From: an uncultured Clostridia bacterium
Lineage (GTDB): Bacteria > Bacillota > Clostridia > TANB77 > CAG-465
Length of the DNA: 48,623 nucleotides
Direction: 5' to 3'
Assembly (NCBI GenBank): GCA_949106495.1
Contig: CARYZD010000002.1
Span: 141,790-190,412 of the forward strand
The notes below the pieces were generated by a model that saw only the letters and a program-made list of their open reading frames with translations, did no database searches and was not told where the DNA came from. Numbering within the stretch: the first letter of the stretch is position 1; each line of letters begins with the position of its first letter. This document shows, one piece after another, positions 39,209-48,577 of the stretch. Both the position numbers and the translations under genes were made by a program.

Positions 39209-40407
39209 TTTGACACAATATCTACTGTTTGTTTAGCTATTTCTAACTCTTCATTTGTAGGTATTACATATAATCCAATTTTAGATGAATCTTTTGAAAT
39301 TCTTGCTTCTTTACCAGATGAAGCTTTATTTAATTCTTTATCCAGTTCAATTCCTAGACATTCCATATCTGAGACTATATCTTCTCTTTCAATATCATTA
39401 TTTTCTCCATTACCACCAGTAAATACTATAGCATCTACTCTATTAAGTTCTGCAATATATGCTCCAACATATTTTTTATTTCTATGAGTTTGAATTTTTC
39501 TTGTAAGTTTTGCTTGCTCGTTTCCTTCTTGCTCTGCTTGAATCATTTGTCTTTGGTCACCAATTCCACAAAGTCCTAATCTTCCAGATTTTTTATTTAA
39601 TATGGCTTCAACTTCTTCTATAGATAAATTTTCATCTTTCATTAGTTTAGTTACAATAGAAGGATCTAAATCTCCACATCTTGTTTCCATTACAAGCCCT
39701 TCAAGTGGTGTAAATCCCATTGAAGTATCATATGATTTACCATTTTTTATTGCACAAATTGATGCTCCACCACCTAAGTGACATACAATTGCATTTATAT
39801 CTTCTTTCTTCTTTCCAAGCATTTCTTCAAGTCTACTTAAAATATATTGATAAGATGTTCCATGGAAACCATATCTTCTTATTTTATTATTAGTATAGTA
39901 TTTATAATCTATTGCATATAAGTAATTATATACAGGCATTGTTTGATGGAAAGCAGTATCAAAAACAGCTACATTCTTTTTATTTGGTGCAATTTCCATC
40001 ATTGCTTTTATTCCCATTAAACAACCAGGATTGTGTAATGGTGCAAGATCTACTAAACTTTCTACTGTATCAATTACTTCATCTGTTACAAGTACAGAAG
40101 AACTAAATTTTTCTCCTCCATGAACAACTCTATGTCCTACTGCATAGATTTCATCCATAGACCCGATTACACCATGTTCTTTATCCATTAAAGTGTTAAG
40201 TAATACTTCCATTCCTTCTTTATGTGTTGGCATTGCAACATCTTTATTCATTTTAAATCCATCTCTGACATTATTGTATATGATATTAGATTCCTTATAT
40301 CCAACCATATCACATCTACCTTTTGCAATTACCTCGTTATTATTTTCAACATCAATAAGTTGAAATTTAATTGTTGAACTACCACAATTAATTACTAAAA
40401 TATTCAT
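39202..40407 (-). CDS. ackA: Acetate kinase
   Basis: The 401-aa enzyme converts acetyl phosphate and ADP to acetate and ATP, the last step of acetogenic fermentation. Motifs: the N-terminal VINCGSSTIKFQL, GHRVVHGGEKFSSS, FDTAFHQTMP, HLGGGASICAIKNGKS, DTSMGFTPLEGLVMETRCGDLDP and FTGGNGEN. The length is normal. The start has a GGGAGG site. It follows pta by 63 bp. Confidence 0.98.
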   Translation of the reverse strand: MNILVINCGSSTIKFQLIDVENNNEVIAKGRCDMVGYKESNIIYNNVRDGFKMNKDVAMPTHKEGMEVLLNTLMDKEHGVIGSMDEIYAVGHRVVHGGEKFSSSVLVTDEVIDTVESLVDLAPLHNPGCLMGIKAMMEIAPNKKNVAVFDTAFHQTMPVYNYLYAIDYKYYTNNKIRRYGFHGTSYQYILSRLEEMLGKKKEDINAIVCHLGGGASICAIKNGKSYDTSMGFTPLEGLVMETRCGDLDPSIVTKLMKDENLSIEEVEAILNKKSGRLGLCGIGDQRQMIQAEQEGNEQAKLTRKIQTHRNKKYVGAYIAELNRVDAIVFTGGNGENNDIEREDIVSDMECLGIELDKELNKASSGKEARISKDSSKIGLYVIPTNEELEIAKQTVDIVSKC

Positions 40408-40470
40408 AAAAAATCCTCCCTTTAAACTAATTATATCTTGTGTAAAAAAATTATATATTAAAATACTTTT

Positions 40471-41478
40471 TTATTTTGCTTGCATACAAGTTACTATTAT
40501 AGTACCTACAATGTCTTCTACTGTACTTCCTCTTGAAAGGTCATTTACTGGTTTTCTTAAGCCTTGTGTAACAGGTCCTATAGCTAAAGCATCACCAAAT
40601 CTTTGTGCCATTTTGTATCCAATATTTCCAGCTTCTAAATTTGGAAATATTAATACATTAGCATGTCCTGCGACTTTACTATTTGGTGCTTTAAGAGATG
40701 CTACCTCTGGAATAAGAGCTGCGTCAAGTTGAAACTCTCCATCAACATCAAAATCTACTTCTTTTTCTTTAAGTAATGCTAAAACATCATTTAATTTATC
40801 TATTGCTTCATTTTTAGCACTTCCTTTTGTTGAATATGATAAAAGAGCAACCTTAGGTTCATAACCTGTTAACATTTTATAACTTTGTGCAGATTCCATA
40901 GTAATATCTATTAATTGCTCCTTTGTTGGAAATTCAATAAGTCCACAATCTGAGAAAATTAATACTCCATTACTTCCTAAATCTTTTTTTGGTGTTTCCA
41001 TTAAGAAAAATGATGAAACATTTTTTACCCCTTCTGCCGCTTTAATTATTTGAAGTGCTGGTCTTAAAGTATTTGCTGTTGAATGTATAGCACCACTTAC
41101 AAGACCATCTGCATCTTCTGCTTTTACCATCATTGTAGCAAAGTATACTTTATCTTCATTTACTTTTTTAGCATCCTCTAATGTCATTCCCTTGTGCTTT
41201 CTAAGTTCATATAACATATTATCATATTCTTGTTTTTTAGAAGATGTAAGGTTATCTATAATTTGTACTTTATCATATGGCATATTAATGTTTTCTTTTT
41301 CACATTCTGCCTTTATTTCATCTTCATTTCCAATTAATACAATATCTGCAAAATCTCCTTTTGCTACAATTGCTGCTGCCCTTAATACTCTTAAATCTTC
41401 TGTCTCTGGTAATACAATTTTCTTCTTATTCTTCTTTACTTCTTCTGCCATTTTAGCGACTATTCCACTAAATTCCAA
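40471..41478 (-). CDS. pta: Phosphate acetyltransferase
   Basis: The 335-aa short-form enzyme converts acetyl-CoA and phosphate to acetyl phosphate. It shows IVLPETEDLRVLRAA, MVKAEDADGLVSGAIHSTANTLRP, SYSTKGSA, PNLEAGNIGYKMAQRFG and a C-terminal GPVTQGLRKPVNDLSRGS. It lacks the long N-terminal regulatory domain found in enteric Pta. The start has a GGGGGAG site and lies 12 bp after the solute-binding-like gene, with ackA next, so acetate production is coupled to that gene. Confidence 0.97.
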   Translation of the reverse strand: MEFSGIVAKMAEEVKKNKKKIVLPETEDLRVLRAAAIVAKGDFADIVLIGNEDEIKAECEKENINMPYDKVQIIDNLTSSKKQEYDNMLYELRKHKGMTLEDAKKVNEDKVYFATMMVKAEDADGLVSGAIHSTANTLRPALQIIKAAEGVKNVSSFFLMETPKKDLGSNGVLIFSDCGLIEFPTKEQLIDITMESAQSYKMLTGYEPKVALLSYSTKGSAKNEAIDKLNDVLALLKEKEVDFDVDGEFQLDAALIPEVASLKAPNSKVAGHANVLIFPNLEAGNIGYKMAQRFGDALAIGPVTQGLRKPVNDLSRGSTVEDIVGTIIVTCMQAK

Positions 41479-41490
41479 TATTATCTCCCC

Positions 41491-43293
41491 CTATTCTACT
41501 ATTTTACCAATATTTATTATATCACTAAAAATACTCATATAGTTTAAATTACTAAAACCATATATTTCTTTTTGATACACTAAGTTAATATTTCTTGCAT
41601 ACATTCCAATACATGCAACTTCATCAGATAATACATATTCTAAGTTTTGAATATTTTTAGTCAAATCTTCAACACTACTTTGTTCAACTTGTAAAAAAGC
41701 TTGAAAAGTTGAATCATTTATATCTAAATAATTTCTTAAAAATTCTATATTAGGTGTTTCATTTAAGTAAACTGTTGCAAGAACTATGTCATAATCTGAA
41801 GATTCTACTCTTTTTGTAATTTCTTCATTACTTAATGCTTCTATCACTATATTTATTCCAGAATTATATGCCATCGATTTTATATTATTTGCAACATTCA
41901 TTTTATTTTCATCTTGAGAATTTACCAATAATCTTAACGTAGCATTTTCATACTTACCATTTTCCTTTTTCTCATATATTCCAGCACTGTTTTGATTCCA
42001 ACTATTAGCATTCATTATATTTTTTGCACCAACTATGTCATACTTATATTTTATACTAGAATATATAAAAGGTAAATCTATAATCTCTATAAAATTATTG
42101 TCACTACTCTTTACAATTTCTTCTCTATTTAGAGAATACATAAGCGCACTTCTTATTTCTTTTTTAGAAAATATTTCTGAATTCTTATTTCCAAACAAAA
42201 ATAATGTTTCTCCGTCCTTATATTTTTTAACATTATAATCATTCTTACCAATAAGTTGCATATCATTATTTGATGTAGCAAAAAACATATCTAATTCTTT
42301 TGAAGTAAATGCCTCCACAATCTCGTTTATACTACCATAACTATTTATTTTAATAGATTTTAAGTTTTTATTTGAACTTTTTTCTGTTCTATCAAATAAT
42401 ACAGAATTATCATTTTGAGTATATTTATATCCAAAATCTATTTTATCATTATCATCTAAAATTGGAAAATCTAAATAATATACAAAATATGGATTTGCCT
42501 CTTTAAGTTTTAATACTATTTCACCTTTTACTTTTGTATCTTCTACAGAATATATATTGGATATTCTGTCATAATACATAGTATTTTCTCCATATGATAA
42601 TATCTTTTCAATTGAATATCTTATATCATTTATATCTAGTTTATATTCATCATTTAATGATATTTTATATTCTGTATCAGAAATTTTTTCTATTTTCTTT
42701 GCCACTTTATATACTATATCATAATTATTCTCAATTTTTACAAAACTAAAAGAAAGATTTTTATATAAATCATTTAATATTAAATTTGTTGATTTATATA
42801 CATCTGTATTATCTAATAAAGAAAGACCAATTTTTAAATCATAATTTGGCTCTAAATTCACATTAGAACTATTTTCTTTTTCATTATCATTAAAAACAGT
42901 TGTTGTAATCTTTTCATCTATTTTCATAATCTTTGCTGATGTATATATTAAAACTATGCTTACAATAGCACAACAAGATATTATAAAAGATTTGGGTATA
43001 TATACTTTTGGTTTAGTTTCTTTTATTACTGTTCTTTGTGGTCTTGAATATAAAAGTACCTCTTGCTCTTTTTTCTTCTCTCTATGTTTTCTTATCCTTA
43101 AATTAGATATAATAGAATTATTATCGTTATTTGTAGAATACTTATTTGTTTTTCTATAGTTGCTTTTTTCAGATTTTAATATTTTTTCATTATTTTTCTT
43201 CTTTTTTTCAAGTTGAGTTTTAGTTATAGTTTTATATCTACGAGAATCTATAATCTTAGCACACAAGACAATTACACCTACTTTTCTTAACAC
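41491..43293 (-). CDS. Membrane-anchored oligopeptide-binding-like protein (SBP family 5)
   Basis: The product of about 600 aa has a long basic, Lys- and Asn-rich cytoplasmic head (about 1-95), one membrane helix (SFIISCCAIVSIVLIYTSAK, about 102-121) and an extracytoplasmic domain. The domain shows patterns of solute-binding protein family 5: EYKISLNDEYKLDINDIRYS, the core KEIRSALMYSLNREEIV, and YDIVGAKNIMNANSW near the end. It has no lipobox, and no ABC permease or ATPase is nearby, so it may sense rather than import peptides. The frame begins at a GTG (43293) without a good ribosome site, so the exact start is unsure. It lies 12 bp upstream of pta. Confidence 0.7.
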   Translation of the reverse strand: MLRKVGVIVLCAKIIDSRRYKTITKTQLEKKKKNNEKILKSEKSNYRKTNKYSTNNDNNSIISNLRIRKHREKKKEQEVLLYSRPQRTVIKETKPKVYIPKSFIISCCAIVSIVLIYTSAKIMKIDEKITTTVFNDNEKENSSNVNLEPNYDLKIGLSLLDNTDVYKSTNLILNDLYKNLSFSFVKIENNYDIVYKVAKKIEKISDTEYKISLNDEYKLDINDIRYSIEKILSYGENTMYYDRISNIYSVEDTKVKGEIVLKLKEANPYFVYYLDFPILDDNDKIDFGYKYTQNDNSVLFDRTEKSSNKNLKSIKINSYGSINEIVEAFTSKELDMFFATSNNDMQLIGKNDYNVKKYKDGETLFLFGNKNSEIFSKKEIRSALMYSLNREEIVKSSDNNFIEIIDLPFIYSSIKYKYDIVGAKNIMNANSWNQNSAGIYEKKENGKYENATLRLLVNSQDENKMNVANNIKSMAYNSGINIVIEALSNEEITKRVESSDYDIVLATVYLNETPNIEFLRNYLDINDSTFQAFLQVEQSSVEDLTKNIQNLEYVLSDEVACIGMYARNINLVYQKEIYGFSNLNYMSIFSDIINIGKIVE

Positions 43294-43321
43294 TTAATTA
43301 TATCTTGTGCAAATTATATCA

Positions 43322-43359
43322 TAAAAAGACTCAAAAAGATAGATTTTTATCTTTTTGAG
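43322..43359 (-). terminator. Terminator of spoVS
   Basis: A perfect 12-bp stem CTCAAAAAGATA / TATCTTTTTGAG with a 6-base loop is followed by TCTTTTTAT on the minus strand. Confidence 0.8.
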
Positions 43360-43384
43360 CTCATATTTTTAAATTTATATTTTT

Positions 43385-43648
43385 TTAAAGTTTTGGTTCA
43401 ACAACAAATTTAATTCCTGTTTTATCTTCGTTGTCAATTGTAACCTCCGTAAATGCTGGAGAACAAACTAGTTCTACACCTGTTGGTGCAACAAATCCTC
43501 TTGCGATTGCTACTGCCTTTACTGCTTGATTTATAGCCCCTGCTCCAATTGCTTGCATTTCTGCTTTTCCATTTTCTTTAACAAGACCAGCTATTGCTCC
43601 TGCTACAGAATTAGGGCTAGATTTTGCTGAAATTTTTAATATATCCAT
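43385..43648 (-). CDS. spoVS: Stage V sporulation protein S
   Basis: The 87-aa Alba-like protein matches SpoVS over its full length: LKISAKSSPNSVAGAIAGLV, then the core MQAIGAGAINQAVKAVAIAR, then GVELVCSPAFTEV. SpoVS affects sporulation and coat assembly in Bacillus and occurs in other Firmicutes, so it supports but does not prove spore formation. The start has an AGGAGG site. An 8-bp inverted repeat (43680-43700) sits at the start of its transcript. Confidence 0.96.
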   Translation of the reverse strand: MDILKISAKSSPNSVAGAIAGLVKENGKAEMQAIGAGAINQAVKAVAIARGFVAPTGVELVCSPAFTEVTIDNEDKTGIKFVVEPKL

Positions 43649-43706
43649 TTTCTACCTCCTATGATTTTATCTTTAGCTTAAGTTAGAATTTATCTAACTT
43701 GATTTG

Positions 43707-43735
43707 ATTATATATAAAACAAAAAGATTTTGCAA
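43707..43735 (-). promoter_or_regulatory. Promoter of spoVS
   Basis: TTGCAA (43735-43730), 17 bp, TATAAT (43712-43707). The inverted repeat AAGTTAGA-ATTTA-TCTAACTT (43680-43700) lies right after the -10 box and could be an operator or an RNA stem. Confidence 0.6.
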
Positions 43736-43788
43736 CACCTTTAATTGCTTTTTAAGTAAAAAAAAAGTAAATAAATGTAACTAAACAT

Positions 43789-43817
43789 TTTACTTTATTA
43801 TTTTTATGTAGTATAAT
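43789..43817 (+). promoter_or_regulatory. Promoter of the 67-aa gene
   Basis: TTTACT (43789-43794), 17 bp, TATAAT (43812-43817). Confidence 0.55.
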
Positions 43818-43869
43818 ATATGTATAAATAATGAGATTAAAATACTTTATAATTAAAGGAGGTATTTAT

Positions 43870-44073
43870 ATGTTTGATTGTGTTTTTGGCAATTCATATA
43901 TAGATGTAAAGTATCAAGGAAGACTATATCTTGAAGAATCTTATAGTACACTTCAAAACCTAATAAATAATCAGAGTAGTACAATTCAAGTACATGTATT
44001 GGATTGTTTTGGAATAACAGGTACTTTAAAAACATTTAATAAAAGTGATATCACTTATTATGGTTCAAACTAA
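43870..44073 (+). CDS. Small 67-aa protein, function unknown
   Basis: The protein starts MFDCVFGNSYIDVKYQGRLY and looks like a small all-beta domain, with predicted strands around IDVKYQGRLYL, STIQVHVLDCFGITGTLKTF and SDITYYG. It has two cysteines and no signal peptide or membrane helix. I recognise no family. The ATG at 43870 has AAAGGAGG 7 bases upstream; the frame is open to 43831 without a ribosome site. It has its own promoter and a terminator shared with the adhesin gene. Confidence 0.7.
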   Translation: MFDCVFGNSYIDVKYQGRLYLEESYSTLQNLINNQSSTIQVHVLDCFGITGTLKTFNKSDITYYGSN

Positions 44074-44075
44074 AA

Positions 44076-44114
44076 AAATAAACCTACATCATTTATATTG
44101 ATGTAGGTTTATTT
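44076..44114. terminator. Bidirectional terminator
   Basis: A perfect 16-bp stem AAATAAACCTACATCA / TGATGTAGGTTTATTT with a 7-base loop has T-runs on both strands. It ends the 67-aa gene and the convergent adhesin gene. Confidence 0.9.
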
Positions 44115-44119
44115 TTAAA

Positions 44120-47100
44120 CTATATTTCTTGTTTTTTTCTTAATGCACAAACTAAAATATATCCTAATACTGAAATTATTGATATAACTAATACTATTTC
44201 TGCATCTGAACTTAATAATCCACCAGTTTTTGGAAGCTCTTCTTTTGTATTATATACAACAGCTTCTATAACTTTTTCATTTTCTATCTTAAATTCATGC
44301 TCAGTATTATCTAAAACATATCCTTCTGGAGCTTCTACTTCTTTATAATAATATGTTCCATAAGGTAGTTTTTTAGATGTTGCTATACCATCTTGTCCTG
44401 TTACAATTATATCTACTAAATTTCTATTTTCATCATATATATTAAATTTAGCGTTTGAAAGAGTTTTTGTTGTGTCTTTTTCTAATTTATATATTTTTAA
44501 TTGACCTTTTACATAGTAGTTAATCATATCCCTAATTACATTTTGCCCGTCTTCTACTATTTCAAATTCATACATTGTACTATCTACTACAATTCCTTCT
44601 GGTGCTTTTATTTCTTGATAGTAATATTTTCCTTTTTCTAATTCTTTTGACTCTGCTATTCCTTCTTCATTTGTTACTATTGTATCTACAAGATTTTTAT
44701 CTAAATCATAAATATTAAATGTAACTCCTTCTAAAGGCTTGTTATTTTCATCTACTTTTTTAATTTTAAGTTTTCCAGTTTTTATTTCATTTACTACAGT
44801 TTTTTCAATTACTTGATTATTTTCTGTTAAAGCAAATTCATATTTATTTGTATCTATTACAACATAATCTGGAGCTTCAATTTCTTGGTAATAATATGTT
44901 CCAAGTGGTAATTTTTTAGATACTGCTTTCCCTTCTATATTTGTGATTATTGTATCTACTATTTCTCCATTCACATTTATAATATTAAATTTAACACCTG
45001 CTAAATTTTTCTTATTACTATCATATTTTATAATACTTAATTCACCTTTGGCATAGTAGTTAATCATATTTTTAATTACATTTTGACAATCTTCTACTAT
45101 TTCAAATTCATACATTGTACTATCTACTACAATTCCTTCTGGTGCTTTTATTTCTTGATAGTAATATTTTCCTTTTTCTAATTCTTTTGACTCTGCTATT
45201 CCTTCTTCATTTGTTACTATTGTATCTACAAGATTTTTATCTAAATCATAAATATTAAATGTAACTCCCTCTAAAGGCTTATTATTTTCATCTACTTTTA
45301 TTATTTTTAATTTTCCTGTTTTTATCTCATTTACTACAGTTTTTTCAATTACTTGATTATTATTTGTTAATGTAAATTCATATTTATTTGTATCTATTAC
45401 AACATGTTCTGGAGCTTCAATTTCTTGATAATAATATGTTCCAATAACAAGTTTTTTAGATATTGCTATACCATTTAAATCAGTAGTAATTGTATCTACT
45501 ACTTTTCCATCTTTATCTGTAATATTAAATTTAACATTTGCTAAAGTTTTATTATTGCTATCATATTTAGTAATCTTCAAGCTTCCTTCTTTTAAATCAT
45601 TTATTACTGTTTTTTGTACAACTTCATTGTTTTCATTTAACTTAAATTCATGTTCTTCTGTATCAATTATTACATTTGAAGGCGCTTCAATCTCTTTATA
45701 GAAATATTTACCTAAAACTAAATCTTTTGACTCTGCCACACCATTTTCATTTGTTACAATTGTATCTACTACTTCTTTAGCTTCATTTAAAATTTGGAAT
45801 TTAACATTTGCAAGTAAATTTCCTGCATTATCATATTTAGTAATAACTATATTTCCTCTTGCAAATCTATTTACAATATTTTTTATTACATTTTGATTAT
45901 TATATTCTATTTTAAATTCATATATAGTATCGTCTACTACTATTCCTTTTGGAGCTTCAATTTCTTGATAATAGTATGTACCTTTTACTAAATCTTTTGA
46001 TACAGCATTACCTAAATTATCTGTAACTATAGTATCCACTATATTTTTATCTTTATCTAATATATTAAATTTAACTCCTTCAAGTGGTTTCTTGTTTTCA
46101 TCTACTTTTATAATACTTAATTTACCATTTATATATTTATTTACTACAGTTTTAGTAATCACTTGATTATTTTCTGTTAAAGCAAATGTATATAGTTTAT
46201 CATCCAAAACAATATTTTCAGGTACTTCTACTTCTTGATAAAAATATACACCTAAAGGTAATTTTTTAGACATAGCTATACCATTGCTGTCTGTTACTAT
46301 AGTGTCAACTACATTTTTATTTTCATCTAATATATTAAATTTAACATCTTTTAATACTTTTTTATTTGTATCATATTTTATTATTTTTAAAGAGCCTTCT
46401 GCAGTATAGTTTACAACTTTTTTATTTAATACTTGATTATTATTTTCTATTCTAAATTCATATTCAGATGAATCCATAATATATCCTGCTGGCACTTCAA
46501 CTTCTTTATAATAATATGTTCCTTTAGCAAGCTCTTTAGATGTAGCAATTCCTTCATTATTTGTTACCAAAGTATCTACTACATTTTTATCTTTATCTAA
46601 TACATTAAATTTAACATTTGCTATTGGTTTATCATTCTCGTTTACTTTAGTTATTTTTAAAGTTCCTTTTACAACTTCATTTACAATATCTTTTCTTACT
46701 ATTTGATCTTTGGTTTCAATCTTAAATTCATAAACATTCTTATCCACAACAACATATTTAGGTGCTTCTATTTCTTGATAATAATATGTACCTAAAGGTA
46801 AGTTTTTAACACCTGCTAAACCTTTAGCATTTGTTGTAATTGTTGTTATAACATTTTTATTTGAATCTAAAATATTAAACTTAACATTTTCAATAGGAGT
46901 ATTGTTTTCATCTGTTTTAACAATTAATAAATTACCTTTGTATCTATCATTTGTTACTGTTTTATAGAAAGTTCTGTTTTCTTCATTAACTGTAAATTTA
47001 TATAAAGTTTCATCCATGATGTAACCTTCTGGTGCAGATACTTCTTTAAAGAAATATGTACCATAATTTACATTTACACTTGCTTTACCATTTGAATCTG

Positions 47101-48418
47101 TAGTTACTCTTTTTACTACATAGCCTTCACTATCATATATTTCAAAAATTACATTTGCAAGTGGTTTATTTGCATCATCAATTTTTGTAATAACTAATTT
47201 ACCAGTTATTCTTTCATTTACAAATTTTACAGTTGAAGTTTCCCCACCTTTAATTGTTACATTTTTAGATTTATCTTTTATTATATATCCTGTTGGAGCA
47301 GAAATCTCCTCTAAAATATATTCCCCAACTGGAACACTATAAAATGTAATTTTTCCATCAGTACCAGTTTCAACTTCTCCTAGAACATTTCCGTTTTTCT
47401 CTTTAAGAGCAAATTTTGCACCTACTACTGGTTGATTATCTTGATCAACTTTAATAAGTTCTATTTTTCCAAGTGTAGTAACTTTTTCCCAGTTAATAGT
47501 TAGTTCTTTTTCCATTGTGTTTGGTTCTGTATCAAGTCTTACAAAATCTTGAACACCTTGTCCTGCTTTTTCGTAAATACATCCAACTTTTCTATCTGCA
47601 TCTGCTCTAAACTTAATGTTAAATGATGTAGATTCTTCTGAAGTATTCATTCTTACATATACAGATTCACCATTTGAAAGTGATGTTTTTGCATTACCAT
47701 TTGCATCTGTTACTCTAGCAGACTTTGGGGAATTAACAAGTGTTGCAGTAATAGATTTTAAAGAATCTGTTCCTGAAATGTTTACTGTATATGGTCCAAT
47801 TAAAGCATCTCCTTCAATATAATTTAAAGCAACATTTGAATTGTTTATAACCATACTAGGATTTGAAGTATAAGGCTTAGCTTCTGCCATTGCAACAAGT
47901 CTTGCAGCAGCTGCTACTGTTCTATTATAAAATCCTTCCATACCTTTTTTTGGAGTTACATTTTCAACTCTAAATATTTTTCCTGCTTTATGTGATTCAC
48001 CTGTTCTATTCATTACTTCCCAGAAAGCCATTTGTGTTGCCATATAAGCTTCATCTGCTGAAGTACATCCTATTGACTGGGGACTACAATTTGGATATCC
48101 ATGAATTAAAATTGCCATACCTTGATCAGATAAATACCCTCTAAATGTCATAGTACCACTTGGTGCAGCACATGTATAGTCCATACAATAAGCTGTAACA
48201 CCACCTAATGTAGCATTAGCATACCATACATTTTTATTATTGTATGAATCATGTCCAACAGAAACAAGTCCTGCTGAATAAAAATTTAATTGTTGTGCAG
48301 TAGCCTTTACTGCAAATGGACTAAATTCCATTGTTAATAATGTAACTAAAAATAATATACTTACTAACTTTAATTTAATCTTTTTTATGCTTTTAAGATA
48401 ATTCTTCATAAAATACAT
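44120..48418 (-). CDS. LPXTG wall-anchored adhesin with thioester head and twelve SpaA/Cna-B repeats
   Basis: The 1432-aa surface protein has a signal peptide (about 1-41, ending VKATA) and a thioester domain with AYCMD (Cys78) and TQMA (128-131), the TQXA motif. That domain can form a Cys-Gln thioester that binds host surfaces covalently. After a linker domain (about 190-315), twelve SpaA-like repeats of about 90 residues span 316-1392. Every repeat keeps a Lys in its first strand, a Glu in YxxE(I/V)xxP and a final Asn, which is the isopeptide triad. The tail has LPKTG (1395-1399), a membrane helix and RKKQEI, so a sortase not present here should anchor it. The ATG at 48418 is only 2 bases from AGGAG; the ATG at 48409 is 11 away, and either may be used. 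Confidence 0.93.
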   Translation of the reverse strand: MYFMKNYLKSIKKIKLKLVSILFLVTLLTMEFSPFAVKATAQQLNFYSAGLVSVGHDSYNNKNVWYANATLGGVTAYCMDYTCAAPSGTMTFRGYLSDQGMAILIHGYPNCSPQSIGCTSADEAYMATQMAFWEVMNRTGESHKAGKIFRVENVTPKKGMEGFYNRTVAAAARLVAMAEAKPYTSNPSMVINNSNVALNYIEGDALIGPYTVNISGTDSLKSITATLVNSPKSARVTDANGNAKTSLSNGESVYVRMNTSEESTSFNIKFRADADRKVGCIYEKAGQGVQDFVRLDTEPNTMEKELTINWEKVTTLGKIELIKVDQDNQPVVGAKFALKEKNGNVLGEVETGTDGKITFYSVPVGEYILEEISAPTGYIIKDKSKNVTIKGGETSTVKFVNERITGKLVITKIDDANKPLANVIFEIYDSEGYVVKRVTTDSNGKASVNVNYGTYFFKEVSAPEGYIMDETLYKFTVNEENRTFYKTVTNDRYKGNLLIVKTDENNTPIENVKFNILDSNKNVITTITTNAKGLAGVKNLPLGTYYYQEIEAPKYVVVDKNVYEFKIETKDQIVRKDIVNEVVKGTLKITKVNENDKPIANVKFNVLDKDKNVVDTLVTNNEGIATSKELAKGTYYYKEVEVPAGYIMDSSEYEFRIENNNQVLNKKVVNYTAEGSLKIIKYDTNKKVLKDVKFNILDENKNVVDTIVTDSNGIAMSKKLPLGVYFYQEVEVPENIVLDDKLYTFALTENNQVITKTVVNKYINGKLSIIKVDENKKPLEGVKFNILDKDKNIVDTIVTDNLGNAVSKDLVKGTYYYQEIEAPKGIVVDDTIYEFKIEYNNQNVIKNIVNRFARGNIVITKYDNAGNLLANVKFQILNEAKEVVDTIVTNENGVAESKDLVLGKYFYKEIEAPSNVIIDTEEHEFKLNENNEVVQKTVINDLKEGSLKITKYDSNNKTLANVKFNITDKDGKVVDTITTDLNGIAISKKLVIGTYYYQEIEAPEHVVIDTNKYEFTLTNNNQVIEKTVVNEIKTGKLKIIKVDENNKPLEGVTFNIYDLDKNLVDTIVTNEEGIAESKELEKGKYYYQEIKAPEGIVVDSTMYEFEIVEDCQNVIKNMINYYAKGELSIIKYDSNKKNLAGVKFNIINVNGEIVDTIITNIEGKAVSKKLPLGTYYYQEIEAPDYVVIDTNKYEFALTENNQVIEKTVVNEIKTGKLKIKKVDENNKPLEGVTFNIYDLDKNLVDTIVTNEEGIAESKELEKGKYYYQEIKAPEGIVVDSTMYEFEIVEDGQNVIRDMINYYVKGQLKIYKLEKDTTKTLSNAKFNIYDENRNLVDIIVTGQDGIATSKKLPYGTYYYKEVEAPEGYVLDNTEHEFKIENEKVIEAVVYNTKEELPKTGGLLSSDAEIVLVISIISVLGYILVCALRKKQEI
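44510..45460. repeat. Recent 540-bp tandem duplication inside the adhesin gene
   Basis: Bases 44510-44920 match 45050-45460 in exact register. At 44550-44728 and 45090-45268 I find identity over 179 bp. The unit corresponds to two SpaA repeats (the end of repeats 8 and 10 with repeats 9 and 11). Confidence 0.85.
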
Positions 48419-48577
48419 CTCTCCTATTATCTATTATCCGATTATTACAACTATGCAAAATTGTAATTTTACAATAATACAATTGTAACACATAGGTAAT
48501 TGTTTTGCAACTTTTGTGTGATATTTAATTTGTTTTTGACTAAAAAACTTAATATTTTTAAGAAAAAGAATAAATTT
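48419..48577. promoter_or_regulatory. Adhesin upstream region with a cluster of TTGTAA/TTACAA motifs
   Basis: The region contains TTGTAA-TT-TTACAA (48461-48474, perfect 6-2-6 palindrome) and further TTACAA or TTGTAA copies near 48445 and 48483. I see no clear consensus promoter here, unlike most genes of the window. Confidence 0.45.

Noticed and set aside
44120..47480. Regularly spaced repeats that could be mistaken for a CRISPR array
   Set aside because: The repeats are about 270 bp, in one reading frame and encode SpaA domains; there are no short identical repeats with unique spacers.
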